Positions 7,942 through 16,245 of a DNA stretch of 64,000 bases are shown here, piece after piece. Location: contig NZ_LR134352.1 of the NCBI RefSeq assembly GCF_900637185.1, positions 1,426,001-1,490,000 on the forward strand, in the 5' to 3' direction. Under the pieces are notes generated by a model. It was given only the letters and a program-made list of their open reading frames with translations. It searched no databases and had not been told where the DNA came from. The stretch comes from Nocardia asteroides. GTDB taxonomy: Bacteria > Actinomycetota > Actinomycetes > Mycobacteriales > Mycobacteriaceae. The first letter of the stretch is position 1, and each line of letters begins with the position of its first letter. Both the position numbers and the translations under genes were made by a program.

Positions 7942-10900
7942 TCAAGAACGAAGCGTCGCGATCCAGGCCCTGGTGTCGGCGGGGTCGATGACGTCGTCGA
8001 GCTCGAAGCCGGTGGCCGCCGTCAGCGCCTTGCCCTGCTGGTAGGCCAGGGCGAGCAGCTGCTCGAACAGGGTGTCGCGCTCGGCCGGGTCGGCGGCCGC
8101 GAGTTCCTTGCTGAACCCGAGGCGGACCGCGCCCTCCAGGCCCATCGGCCCGATCTCGCCGGTGGGCCAGGCGATGGTGAACCGGGGCGCGCGGAAGTGG
8201 CCCGCCGTCATCGCCATCGCGCCGAGGCCGTAGCCCTTGCGCAGGATGATCGTGCCGAACGGGACGCTCAGCCGGGCACCGAGGACGAACAGGTCGCTGA
8301 ACCGGCGTACCGTGGCCGTCTTCTCCGCCTCCGGTCCGACCATGAATCCCGGTGTGTCACACAGCGACACGATCGGCATTCCGAACGATTCGCACAGCCG
8401 CAGGAAATCGCCCATCTTGTCGGCGGCCTCGGCATCGATGGCGCCGCCCAGGTGGTGGCTGCTGTTGGCGACCAGGCCGTACGGCTGCCCGGCCACCCGC
8501 ACCAGCGCGGTGACGACGCCGACGCCGTAGTCGGCGCGCAACTCCAGCATCGAGCCCACATCGACGATCGCCTCGATCGCGCGGTGGATGTCGTAGGCGC
8601 GCAGCCGGTTCTCCGGCACCACGTGCCGGGCCAGGCGCGGATCGGGTGCTTCGTAGTCGTCGACCGGGCCCTGGAAGTAGCCCAGGTACTGCTTGGCCAG
8701 CGCCACCGCGTGCGCCTCGTCGCGGGCGACCAGGTCGACCACGCCGTTGCGGCGCTGCACGTCGATGGGGCCGATGTCCTCCGGGCGGTAGACGCCGAGG
8801 CCGCCGCCCTCGATCATGGCGGGGCCGCCCATGCCGATATTGGCGTCGGGGGTCGCGATGATCACGTCGCAGGTCCCGGCCAGGGCGGCATTGCCCGCGA
8901 AGCAGCGGCCCGACACGATCGACACCAGCGGCACCAGCCCGCGCAACGCGCCGAGCGCGCGGAAGGTGGTGACCTCGAGCATCATGCCGGTCGTGTCGGT
9001 GTCGCCGGGCCTGCCACCGCCGCCTTCGGCGAACAGCACCACCGGCACCCGCTTGCGGGCGGCCAGCTCGAAGGCGCGGTCGGTCTTGAGGTGGTTGATC
9101 CGGCCCTGGGTGCCCGCGAGCACGGTGTAGTCGTAGGCGATCACCACCGCCTCGGCCGCGGCGCCGAAGCGGTCGGCCCCGATCGTGGCCAGGCCGGTGA
9201 CCAGGCCGTCGGCGGGGGTGTTGGCGATGAGGTCGGCCTCGGCGCGCCTGCTGCGCTGGGCGGCGAAGGCCAGCGCGCCGTATTCGACGAAGCTGCCCGC
9301 GTCGACCAGGTCGGCGATGTTCTCCCTGGCCGTGCGGCGGCCGAGCCGGTGCCGCCTGGCGACCGCCTCGGGCCGGGATTCGTCCAGGGTGACGCGGTGG
9401 CGCGCCTGGATCTCGGCGACATCGGCGCGGGGCCGGTCGGGGTCGAGGTCGGCGCCGGTCTCGGCGGTGTCGTCGCCACCCGTGGGGTCGACGATCACCA
9501 GCGCGTCGCCGGGCGCGACGACCTGTCCGGGATGCACGAGCACCCTGGCCGTGCGCGCGGCCCGCGGCGCGGCGACGACGTGCTGCATCTTCATCGCCTC
9601 CAGCACCACGAGCTGTCCGCCCGCGCCGACCTCGACGCCCTCGGCGAGCACCTCCACCACCGTGCCCGCCAGCTGGGCGCGGATCGCCTCCTGCCCCGGA
9701 TACAGTTCCACCGCTTCGGCGGTGGGCTCCGGCCGATCCGCTTCGGCGGCCGCCACGAAAGCGGGCAGCCGTTCGCCGAGCCACGCGGTGGTGACGGTGC
9801 CGGACTGGAATTCCTTGTCGGCGAGGATTTCCCGCAGGAAGCCGATATTGGTGCGCAGGCCGTCGACGCCGAATTCGCCCAGCGCGACGGCGGCCTTGCG
9901 CGCGGCCGCGGGGAAGGAGCCGCCGCGGGTGCGGGTGATCACCTTGGCCAGCAGGGAGTCGTAGCGGGGGCTCGGGGTCAGGCCCGGCCTGCCGAAGGTG
10001 TCGACCCGGACGCCGGGGCCGGTGGGCGGCGCGAATCCGGTGAGGGTGCCCGCGGTCGGGATCGCCGAGCCGTCGGCGGCCATGGTCTCCATGTTCACCC
10101 TGGCCTGGATGGCGATACCCTCGGCCGGCGCCGGTTCGGAAGCCGCTGCGTCGGAGGTGATTCCGCTCGGCAGACCGAGTTCGGCCAGGCGCGCGCCCCG
10201 GGCGACGGCGAGTTGCGCGGCGACCAGGTCGACGCCCGTGACCTCCTCGGTGACGGTGTGTTCCACCTGGATCCGCGGATTCACCTCCAGGAACACGAAT
10301 TCCGCGCCGGAGACAAGGAATTCGACGGTCGCGAGCCCGCGATAGCCGACGTGCGCGCACAGCCGGACCGCGGCCGCGTGCAGGTCGCGCCGAAGTGCCG
10401 CGGAGAGTCCTTGGGCGGGCGCGATTTCGAGCAGCTTCTGATGCCTGCGCTGCACGCTGCAATCGCGGTCCCCGAGCGCGAGCGCGACGGTGCCGTCGGC
10501 GATGATCTGCACCTCGATGTGCCGGGCTCGCTCCAGCAGTGCCTCGGCGAACACGGCCGGATTGCCGAAGCCGAGTTCGGCCTCGGCGGCACACTGCCGG
10601 TACGCCTCGTCGACCTCGGCGGCCGTCCGCACCACCCGCATGCCGCGGCCGCCGCCACCGGCCAGCGCCTTGATCATGATCGGGCCCGCCTGCACCGCGA
10701 GGAACGCGCGCACCCGCGCCACGTCGGCGGGGCCGTCGGTGGCGGGCAGGACCGGGACACCGGCCGCGACGGCGGTCGCGCGGGCCGCCGACTTGTCGCC
10801 GAACCGGTCGAGCACATCCGGGTCGGGGCCGACGAAGGTGCGGCCCGCCGCCGCGCAGGCCCGCGCGAAATCGGCGTTCTCGCTGAGGAACCCGTAACCG

Positions 10901-11166
10901 GGGTGGACGAACTCCGCGCCGGTCTTCTCGGCGGCGGACAGGATCGCGGCGTGGTCGAGATAGGCGGCGGGACCGGCGCCGGCCAGCGCGATCGCCTCGT
11001 CGGCGGCGTGCACGTTCGGATTGTCCGCGTCGTCCTCGGCGTACACCGCCACCGTGCGCACCCCGAGTTCGGTGGCGGTGCGGATGACGCGCAGGGCGAT
11101 CTCGCCACGGTTGGCGATCAGGAGTTTCACCGGCTGTCCTTCGGGGTGGGTCGTTGTCGCGCTCAT
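7942..11166 (-). CDS. Fused biotin-dependent acyl-CoA carboxylase (BC-BCCP-CT in one chain)
   Basis: A 1074-residue protein that should carboxylate an acyl-CoA with ATP and bicarbonate. The biotin carboxylase part fills about residues 10-460 (KLLIANRGEIALRVIRT, ALAGGGGRGMRVV, EVNPRIQVEHTVTE). The biotin carrier has EAMKMQ with the biotinyl lysine at about residue 526. The carboxyltransferase part (about 590-1070) includes a GRCFAGNAAL loop and CDTPGFMVG. In most actinobacteria these are separate AccA and AccD proteins. The ATG at 11166 overlaps the TetR stop (ATGA), so repressor and enzyme are coupled. The acyl-CoA substrate cannot be told; a following acyl-CoA dehydrogenase suggests branched-chain or other acyl-CoA catabolism. 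Confidence 0.88.
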   Translation of the reverse strand: MSATTTHPEGQPVKLLIANRGEIALRVIRTATELGVRTVAVYAEDDADNPNVHAADEAIALAGAGPAAYLDHAAILSAAEKTGAEFVHPGYGFLSENADFARACAAAGRTFVGPDPDVLDRFGDKSAARATAVAAGVPVLPATDGPADVARVRAFLAVQAGPIMIKALAGGGGRGMRVVRTAAEVDEAYRQCAAEAELGFGNPAVFAEALLERARHIEVQIIADGTVALALGDRDCSVQRRHQKLLEIAPAQGLSAALRRDLHAAAVRLCAHVGYRGLATVEFLVSGAEFVFLEVNPRIQVEHTVTEEVTGVDLVAAQLAVARGARLAELGLPSGITSDAAASEPAPAEGIAIQARVNMETMAADGSAIPTAGTLTGFAPPTGPGVRVDTFGRPGLTPSPRYDSLLAKVITRTRGGSFPAAARKAAVALGEFGVDGLRTNIGFLREILADKEFQSGTVTTAWLGERLPAFVAAAEADRPEPTAEAVELYPGQEAIRAQLAGTVVEVLAEGVEVGAGGQLVVLEAMKMQHVVAAPRAARTARVLVHPGQVVAPGDALVIVDPTGGDDTAETGADLDPDRPRADVAEIQARHRVTLDESRPEAVARRHRLGRRTARENIADLVDAGSFVEYGALAFAAQRSRRAEADLIANTPADGLVTGLATIGADRFGAAAEAVVIAYDYTVLAGTQGRINHLKTDRAFELAARKRVPVVLFAEGGGGRPGDTDTTGMMLEVTTFRALGALRGLVPLVSIVSGRCFAGNAALAGTCDVIIATPDANIGMGGPAMIEGGGLGVYRPEDIGPIDVQRRNGVVDLVARDEAHAVALAKQYLGYFQGPVDDYEAPDPRLARHVVPENRLRAYDIHRAIEAIVDVGSMLELRADYGVGVVTALVRVAGQPYGLVANSSHHLGGAIDAEAADKMGDFLRLCESFGMPIVSLCDTPGFMVGPEAEKTATVRRFSDLFVLGARLSVPFGTIILRKGYGLGAMAMTAGHFRAPRFTIAWPTGEIGPMGLEGAVRLGFSKELAAADPAERDTLFEQLLALAYQQGKALTAATGFELDDVIDPADTRAWIATLRS

Positions 11167-11798
11167 CGGGTGAAGCCGATGAGGCGTTCGGCGATGGCGA
11201 TGTGCTCGGCGACGAACTGTTCGCGCTCGTCGGGTGCGGCATCGGCGACCCGGGAGGCGCCGATGAGCAGGGCGTCGGTGAGGGTCTCGACCACGCGCGG
11301 CAGTGGTGCGCACGGATCGATACGCTCCGCGTCGACGTTCGCGAGGAAGGTCGTGAAGCGCTTGCGCAGGCGATCGCGGACAGTGCGCCACTGCGCGCCG
11401 ATGGCCGGGTCGACGCCGGCGCGATGCTCGATCAGGGGCACCAGGGCGCCGTTGGCGAACACCGCGTCGGCGAAGGCCCTGGTGGTGGCGGCGATGACGT
11501 CGACCGGTTCGGTGATCGCCACGTCCACCACCTGCTGCGCTTCCAGGAATTGCGCGCTCACCCGCTCGGTGACGGCCCGGAACACCTCGTCCTTGGAGGA
11601 GAAGTACGCGTAGAACGTCGCCCGGGAGACCCGCGCCCTGGTGGTGACGGTCTCCACCGAGGTCTGGTCGTAGCCAAGCTCGGCGAAGCAGCGGGCCGCC
11701 GCGTCGAGCAGTTCGCCGCGGCGGGGTCCGCCGCTGTCCTTGCGCGCCGATCGCGCCCGTTCCTGCGCCGCACTCGTGGTCACCGTTCGGAGTTTCAT
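11163..11798 (-). CDS. TetR-family repressor, first gene of the acyl-CoA carboxylase unit
   Basis: A 211-residue regulator. The helix-turn-helix reads RGELLDAAARCFAELGY ... SRATFYAYFSSKDEVFRAV; a helical ligand domain follows. The ATG at 11798 or the one at 11804 starts the protein. Both ATGs lie inside a 26-bp palindrome (11796-11821) and neither has a ribosome binding site, so a leaderless mRNA with the operator over the start point is likely. A later GTG (11783) is a weaker alternative. It overlaps the downstream carboxylase by four bases. A TetR repressor beside acyl-CoA carboxylase and dehydrogenase genes recalls BkaR of mycobacteria; orthology is not established. Confidence 0.85.
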   Translation of the reverse strand: MKLRTVTTSAAQERARSARKDSGGPRRGELLDAAARCFAELGYDQTSVETVTTRARVSRATFYAYFSSKDEVFRAVTERVSAQFLEAQQVVDVAITEPVDVIAATTRAFADAVFANGALVPLIEHRAGVDPAIGAQWRTVRDRLRKRFTTFLANVDAERIDPCAPLPRVVETLTDALLIGASRVADAAPDEREQFVAEHIAIAERLIGFTR

Positions 11799-11821
11799 TG
11801 ACATTGACGTCAATGTCAATG
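11796..11821. promoter_or_regulatory. 26-bp perfect palindrome, putative TetR autoregulatory operator
   Basis: Each half reads CATTGACATTGA followed by C, mirrored exactly around the centre CG at 11808/11809, with TTGACGTCAA as core. It covers both candidate ATGs of the leftward TetR gene, so a bound dimer pair would block initiation. The core recurs at 7929-7940. Confidence 0.75.
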
Positions 11822-11906
11822 GGGCGGCGCGGTCGCGACCAGCGCGATTACCGTCCAGGTCGTTCCAGCAGGTACAGTCCACCCTCGGTGTAGCGATACA
11901 CGGCAC

Positions 11907-11980
11907 GGCCCTGTGGCGCAGTTGGTTAGCGCGCCGCCCTGTCACGGCGGAGGTCGCGGGTTCGAGTCCCGTCAGGGTCG
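11907..11980 (+). tRNA. tRNA-Asp (GUC), copy 2
   Basis: The 74 bases are identical to tRNA-Asp copy 1 (4735-4808): same acceptor stem, GTC anticodon and T-arm, no encoded CCA. A short inverted repeat (ACCCCGGTACCG with CGGTACCGGGGT, 11990-12020) follows and may end the transcript. The two copies lie in the same direction on either side of the acyl-CoA block. Confidence 0.95.
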
Positions 11981-12037
11981 CCATACCGAAAACCCCGGTA
12001 CCGCACTGCGGTACCGGGGTTTTCGCGTTCCGGGTGG

Positions 12038-13066
12038 CTAGTTCCGGTGGTCGATGCTGGTGATCCGATAGCGGCCGGGCGCCACCTCGGCGGTGCGCAT
12101 CGTCTGCTGGATCTTCTCGATCTCGGTGCCGCCGGGCCACTGCTGCTGCACGGTGACATTCCAGACGGTCGGATCGGTGGAGTCGGCGCGGGTGATGTGG
12201 ATGCAGTACTTGACGCCGGTCGGGAAGGTGGCGATGCCCGCGGCCAGCGCCGACTCGTCGCCGACATGGGCGTCGTCGGTGACGTAGGTGCGCGCTTTCG
12301 CGGCGTCCCGGTCGACGTAATAGCTGTATTCGAAGCCCAGGATCGCACCCTGCGGGGTGGCGGTGTCGCCGCGCTCGGCGCTGATGGTGATGGACTGACT
12401 ACGGAAGGTCTCACAGCCCGCGACCGCGTGCGCGGGCGGCGGTGCGACCGTGGTCGCGGTGGAACCCGTTGCCGGCGCGCCGGATACGGCCGCCCGCTGC
12501 GCCGCGGCGGGCTGATCGCCGGAGCCGAGGAAGATATTGGCCGCCACCCCGACCAGCGCCACGAAGATGAGCGCACCGACGACGCCCTTCACCGCGGCCG
12601 CCGCCTTGGCGCGGCCGTGGGGATCGTCGTAGCGTTCGTCGTCGTAGCGCTTGCGCGGCCTGCGCGTGACCGTCCCGCCGCCGCCGAAGTCCTTGAGCCG
12701 CGGCAGCACCGGCATCTCGACGTGGTCGCCGCTCTGCTCGGTCGCCGTGGTGGTGGCCCAGTCGTTCCAGTCGATGTCGTCGGTGCGCTGCGGTGGTTCC
12801 GCCGCGGGCAGGCCGTCGGTCCAGTCGTTCCAGTCGCCGGTGAAGCCGTCGTCCTCGGCCGGGGTCCGGTAGATCGGCTCGGTCGGCGCCGGCTGCTCGC
12901 GCACCTCGTCGAAGGTCTCCGGCTCCGGCGGCGGCCATACCTCCGGATTGGTGCCGATGGTCTGCGGCTCGGCCTCGCGCCGCCGCCGGCGTCGCCGTTT
13001 GCCCTGGGGACGACGGCGCGCCGGATCGGCGGGCGAGGCGAAGTAGGACCCGAACGGGTTGTCCAT
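12038..13066 (-). CDS. Single-pass membrane protein with arginine-rich N terminus, unknown function
   Basis: A 342-residue protein I cannot assign to a named family. The N-terminal cytoplasmic part is disordered, with an RRRRRR run near residues 20-30 and two copies of a DWNDW motif (about 78-82 and 98-102). One membrane helix lies at about 160-182 (VKGVVGALIFVALVGVAANI). A Thr/Ala/Pro linker leads to an extracellular domain of about 130 residues with two cysteines and an NTF2-like feel (tyrosine-rich YSYYVD, KYCIHI, WNVTVQQQW). It is the last gene of a leftward trio, 9 bases after the proline-rich protein, so it may be the membrane partner of an exported pair. Confidence 0.7.
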   Translation of the reverse strand: MDNPFGSYFASPADPARRRPQGKRRRRRRREAEPQTIGTNPEVWPPPEPETFDEVREQPAPTEPIYRTPAEDDGFTGDWNDWTDGLPAAEPPQRTDDIDWNDWATTTATEQSGDHVEMPVLPRLKDFGGGGTVTRRPRKRYDDERYDDPHGRAKAAAAVKGVVGALIFVALVGVAANIFLGSGDQPAAAQRAAVSGAPATGSTATTVAPPPAHAVAGCETFRSQSITISAERGDTATPQGAILGFEYSYYVDRDAAKARTYVTDDAHVGDESALAAGIATFPTGVKYCIHITRADSTDPTVWNVTVQQQWPGGTEIEKIQQTMRTAEVAPGRYRITSIDHRN

Positions 13067-13075
13067 ATGCGGCCC

Positions 13076-14344
13076 TTACGCGGGCGCCGGGACGACTCCC
13101 GGCTGGCCGTGTTTCGGCGCCGCCTGCGGCTTCTCGCTCTCCTGATCCTGTTGCGGACGCCCGGCGGGCGGGATCACCCCGCTCTGCATCGGCTGCTGCT
13201 GGGCGGGGGCCGGGGTCTGTGCCGGAGCCTGTTGCGGCTGATCGGTTTTCGGGGTCTGGTTGGCCGGGGCCTGGATGACCGGGTCCGGCGTGCTCGGCGC
13301 GGGCTTGGTGGAGTTGCCGCTGGTCGACGGGTCCGGCTTGGTGGCGGTGTCGCCGTTGCCGAGCCCGGCGAACAGGCCGCCGGAGTTGGTGCCGCCGTTG
13401 GTCGACGGCGCGGTCGGCGTGGTGCCCGCCGGGGTGGTGGTCGTGCTCTCGGTGCCGGTGACGTTCGCGGCGAGGGTGTCGATGCCGGTGGTGGCCAGGT
13501 CGGCGCCCGTGTCGATGCCGTGCATGGCGACCTCGGCGATCTTGTCGATCAGGTGGGTGCCGAAGGTGACGCCGGCGTCGATCGCCGCGGTGCCCAGTGC
13601 GACGCCGCCGTCGATCAGCGCCTCCTGCAACGCGATCTGCGCCGCGACGGCGGGATCGGTGGTGGTGGTGTCGGTGTCGGTGTCGAACTCGGTGGACGTG
13701 CCGCCGGTGCCGAGCACGTAGACGCCGGGGGCGACCTCGGTGGCGCCGGGCGGCACGGTGACGCCGTTGGTGCCGCCCAGGTCGGAGGTGAGACCCCGGG
13801 TGTTGCGGGTGTGTTCGTCCATCTCGGTGCTCGCGGTGCCGACCACGCCGACGGCCTCCTGGATCGCCTCCTCGGCGAGTTCCACGATCGCGTCCAGGTT
13901 GTTGCCGTTCACCGCGGGTGCGGCGGCCTTCGCCTTCGCGCGGAAGTCGGCGATGATCGCGTCGACCTTCGCGGCCGCGGTGGCCTGGGTCGAATGCGCC
14001 TGGCCGAGCAGGGTGCTCAGCTGCTGACCGCGGTCGGCGGCCGCCGACACCTCGGTCGCGGTCCGGCGCAGCGCCGGGGTGGCCGGGGCCGCGGTGTCGG
14101 TCGACTCCAGCGCGTACAGGCCGAGCCGGTGCGGGTCCTCGGTGGCGCTGGTCGCGGTGCTCGCCGAGGTGAGCGCGGCGACGACGTCGGCGTCCGGGTC
14201 GGCGGAGGTGTTGGCGCCCAGCGATTTGCGCAGCTCGAGCAGTGGCACCTCGAGCAGGGCGATCACCGGTTCGATCTTGGCTTCCGCCTCGGCCTGCGAG
14301 ATCGTGCTCAGTGTGGTCTCGGTGGCCAGGGATTTGGTACGCAT
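13076..14344 (-). CDS. Alanine-rich helical protein with proline/glutamine-rich tail, probable type VII-associated
   Basis: A 422-residue protein. The first 200 residues are helical and Ala/Thr-rich with an EAEAKIEPVIALLEVPLLELR segment. A middle region has Gly-Thr turns. The last 120 residues are disordered and rich in Pro, Gln and Thr (PQQAPAQTPAPAQQQP). There is no signal peptide or membrane helix. The start overlaps the stop of the preceding EspC-like gene (TGATG), so the two are made together. Layout recalls large ESX substrates and their small partners, with a helical export domain followed by a low-complexity tail. Function unknown; the ESX link rests on the neighbour. Confidence 0.65.
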   Translation of the reverse strand: MRTKSLATETTLSTISQAEAEAKIEPVIALLEVPLLELRKSLGANTSADPDADVVAALTSASTATSATEDPHRLGLYALESTDTAAPATPALRRTATEVSAAADRGQQLSTLLGQAHSTQATAAAKVDAIIADFRAKAKAAAPAVNGNNLDAIVELAEEAIQEAVGVVGTASTEMDEHTRNTRGLTSDLGGTNGVTVPPGATEVAPGVYVLGTGGTSTEFDTDTDTTTTDPAVAAQIALQEALIDGGVALGTAAIDAGVTFGTHLIDKIAEVAMHGIDTGADLATTGIDTLAANVTGTESTTTTPAGTTPTAPSTNGGTNSGGLFAGLGNGDTATKPDPSTSGNSTKPAPSTPDPVIQAPANQTPKTDQPQQAPAQTPAPAQQQPMQSGVIPPAGRPQQDQESEKPQAAPKHGQPGVVPAPA

Positions 14345-14661
14345 CACGCCACCTCGCTCTGCGTCGCGCGCAGGTCGGCCGCCAGGTCGGTGTCGATCCC
14401 GGTGACGTCGGTGCCGTACCGGTTCAGGATGTCCTGATACGCGGTGACGAGATTGCCCGCGGTGCTCAAGGTCGAGGCGTGCGCACCCGCCGCCGCCGTC
14501 CACGCCGCGGCGAATTCCCGCCCGAGCACACCGAGCCCGGACAGGTCGACCCCCGCCGCGGTCGTCGTGTTCGTCGCCGCTTCTCCGAGTAGATCTGCGA
14601 CCCGAGCTGCAGCGCGCTGGTACGCGTCGAGCGCTGACGGGTCGAACGACATTTCCGCCAT
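14344..14661 (-). CDS. EspC/WXG100-like small helical protein (type VII secretion target type)
   Basis: A 105-residue protein that should form a helical hairpin: SFDPSALDAYQRAAARVADLL, then a Gly-Val-Leu-Gly turn, a central FAAAWTAAAGAH helix, and TAGNLVTAYQDILNRYG. This matches the length and heptad pattern of EspC-type (DUF2580) excreted factors. The ATG at 14661 is preceded by AGGGGAAG at a good distance. It heads a three-gene leftward operon. No ESX ATPase or EccD-type gene is in the window, so the secretion machine would have to be elsewhere. Confidence 0.7.
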   Translation of the reverse strand: MAEMSFDPSALDAYQRAAARVADLLGEAATNTTTAAGVDLSGLGVLGREFAAAWTAAAGAHASTLSTAGNLVTAYQDILNRYGTDVTGIDTDLAADLRATQSEVA

Positions 14662-14881
14662 AATGTCTTCCCCTTCACGATCGCGGGTGCTCTCGAGCAC
14701 TCCCGGCACGAAAAGCCTAACCAGCCGAACGCCCCAGGGTGAAGCTTCCGCCCCCACCCGTCCATCGCCGAAAGGTCACTCGGCAATAGCTCGCCCGAAA
14801 CACTCCCGACCACCCCACCGATGTCGCCGGGCACGGGCATGATGTCTCCCGCATCGTGCGAAACAGGGGAAGGGCACTGCC

Positions 14882-16195
14882 ATGGTCGATTTGGCGAAGA
14901 CCGACGCGAATCCGCTCGCCGAGGAGGAAGACCCGTCGCTCGCCGTCGTCGTCGAACCCGAGGGCTTGCTGGTCGCCGGTGACCCGGAAGCGGTGGAGAG
15001 CTACCTGGAACGCCTCAAGTCCCACGGCGTCGAGCTCTACCACATCGCGGGTGTCACGCCGGGCTCGGCGACGGGCGCCGCGAGTTTGAGCGCCGGACTG
15101 GGCGTACTGCGTGCGCAGCACGGCACCTTCGTCAAATTGCGGCCACAGGATGCCGCCAAGATGTCGAAGTTCGGGGTGATGCCGGGCAATGGCGGATACC
15201 ACCGCATGTCGCTGACCGACGGTGCGGGCAAGATCCGGGCTCAGCTGCAGTGGAAGCCGGTGTCGCTGGCCGGGACCAAGGCGCTCAGTCTGCAGATGAC
15301 GATCGCGACCGTGGCGCTGCAGACCGCCATCGCGGAGGCGACGGCGGCGGTCGAGCGGGTGGAGGGGAAGGTCGAGCAGGTGCTCGATCTGGTCAAGGCC
15401 TCGACCTCGGGTGATGTGCTGGGGCAGCACGCCGCGCTGATACGGATCGTGCGGGCGTTCGACGAGTCCGGTGTTTTTCCGGCGGCGGACTGGGATGCGA
15501 TCGCCTCGCTCGGGCCTGCCGCCGAGGTGGTCGTCGAGAGGTTGCGGGCGCACATCCGGTCGACGCTGGACGGGTTCGACGCGGGGAAGCCGGTACAGCA
15601 GCGGGCCGAGTATCTGCGTGACGCGCTCGAGGCCAATCGACTGGGCGCGGCGCTCGATCTGCTCGTCGTCGCCGAGGACTCGCTCTACCAGTGGCAGCGG
15701 TTGCGGATCGAGCGAGTCCGGAACACAGAGCCGCAGCTGCTGGAACCGGTGATCGACGGGGCGCGGGCGATGCTGGCCGAGCATCTCGCGGCGGACGGGC
15801 GGCTGCTGTTGCAGGCGCGTGAGCAGCTCGCGCACTATGCGGCGATCCGCCCGCTGGAGATCGCGCGCAAGATCTCGGGCAGCAGGCTCAAACGCGACAT
15901 GGCCCAGTTGAAGGCCGATCTCGACGGGTTCGCGGCCGCGCGGCGGAGTCAGGTAGCGGGGTGGCAGGAACATGAGGATCCGCGGATCGGGGACGCGCTG
16001 GCCGAGATCGGGAATCGGTTCAAGGCATTCGGGGACTCGGTGCGGGAGCTGGGTGCGCGTGGTGTGGATTCGGGTGCCGCGGGTGTAGGCATCGTCGGGC
16101 GCAAGGCGTGGGAGGCGGCTGAGCGGCGGCGGAATCGGCGGCAGGGTGGTGACGCGGCGGATCAGGATGCGTCGGAACCGATGGCCGCGGACTGA
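14882..16195 (+). CDS. Conserved actinobacterial helical protein of unknown function
   Basis: A 437-residue soluble protein. The N-terminal 110 residues look compact and mixed alpha/beta (AVVVEPEGLLVAGDPEAVESYL). The rest is largely helical, with a coiled-coil-prone stretch at about 150-180 (AEATAAVERVEGKVEQVLDLV) and another near 340-400. The C terminus is charged (ERRRNRRQ). I do not recognise a family or catalytic motif. It is transcribed away from the type VII-like trio, with about 220 bases between them for two promoters. The ATG at 14882 is the only good start. Confidence 0.65.
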   Translation: MVDLAKTDANPLAEEEDPSLAVVVEPEGLLVAGDPEAVESYLERLKSHGVELYHIAGVTPGSATGAASLSAGLGVLRAQHGTFVKLRPQDAAKMSKFGVMPGNGGYHRMSLTDGAGKIRAQLQWKPVSLAGTKALSLQMTIATVALQTAIAEATAAVERVEGKVEQVLDLVKASTSGDVLGQHAALIRIVRAFDESGVFPAADWDAIASLGPAAEVVVERLRAHIRSTLDGFDAGKPVQQRAEYLRDALEANRLGAALDLLVVAEDSLYQWQRLRIERVRNTEPQLLEPVIDGARAMLAEHLAADGRLLLQAREQLAHYAAIRPLEIARKISGSRLKRDMAQLKADLDGFAAARRSQVAGWQEHEDPRIGDALAEIGNRFKAFGDSVRELGARGVDSGAAGVGIVGRKAWEAAERRRNRRQGGDAADQDASEPMAAD

Positions 16196-16245
16196 CGGCC
16201 GGGACAGAGGAGGCTCGCTGACCGGCGAGTAGGGTCGCGGGGGTC

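Noticed and set aside
8355-8361. Another TGTCACA heptamer as a possible ECF41 promoter
   Set aside because: It lies inside the carboxylase gene and the sequence 16 bases on is ATTC, not CGTC.
6718-11613. A 1631-codon open frame on the plus strand over the acyl-CoA dehydrogenase and carboxylase genes
   Set aside because: It is the antisense shadow of well-recognised genes in very GC-rich DNA; its translation is low-complexity His/Gly/Asp/Arg/Val with no family match.
11907-11980. tRNA-Asp as an attachment site of an integrated element
   Set aside because: No integrase, relaxase or phage gene is present between or beside the two copies; the genes between look like ordinary chromosomal metabolism.
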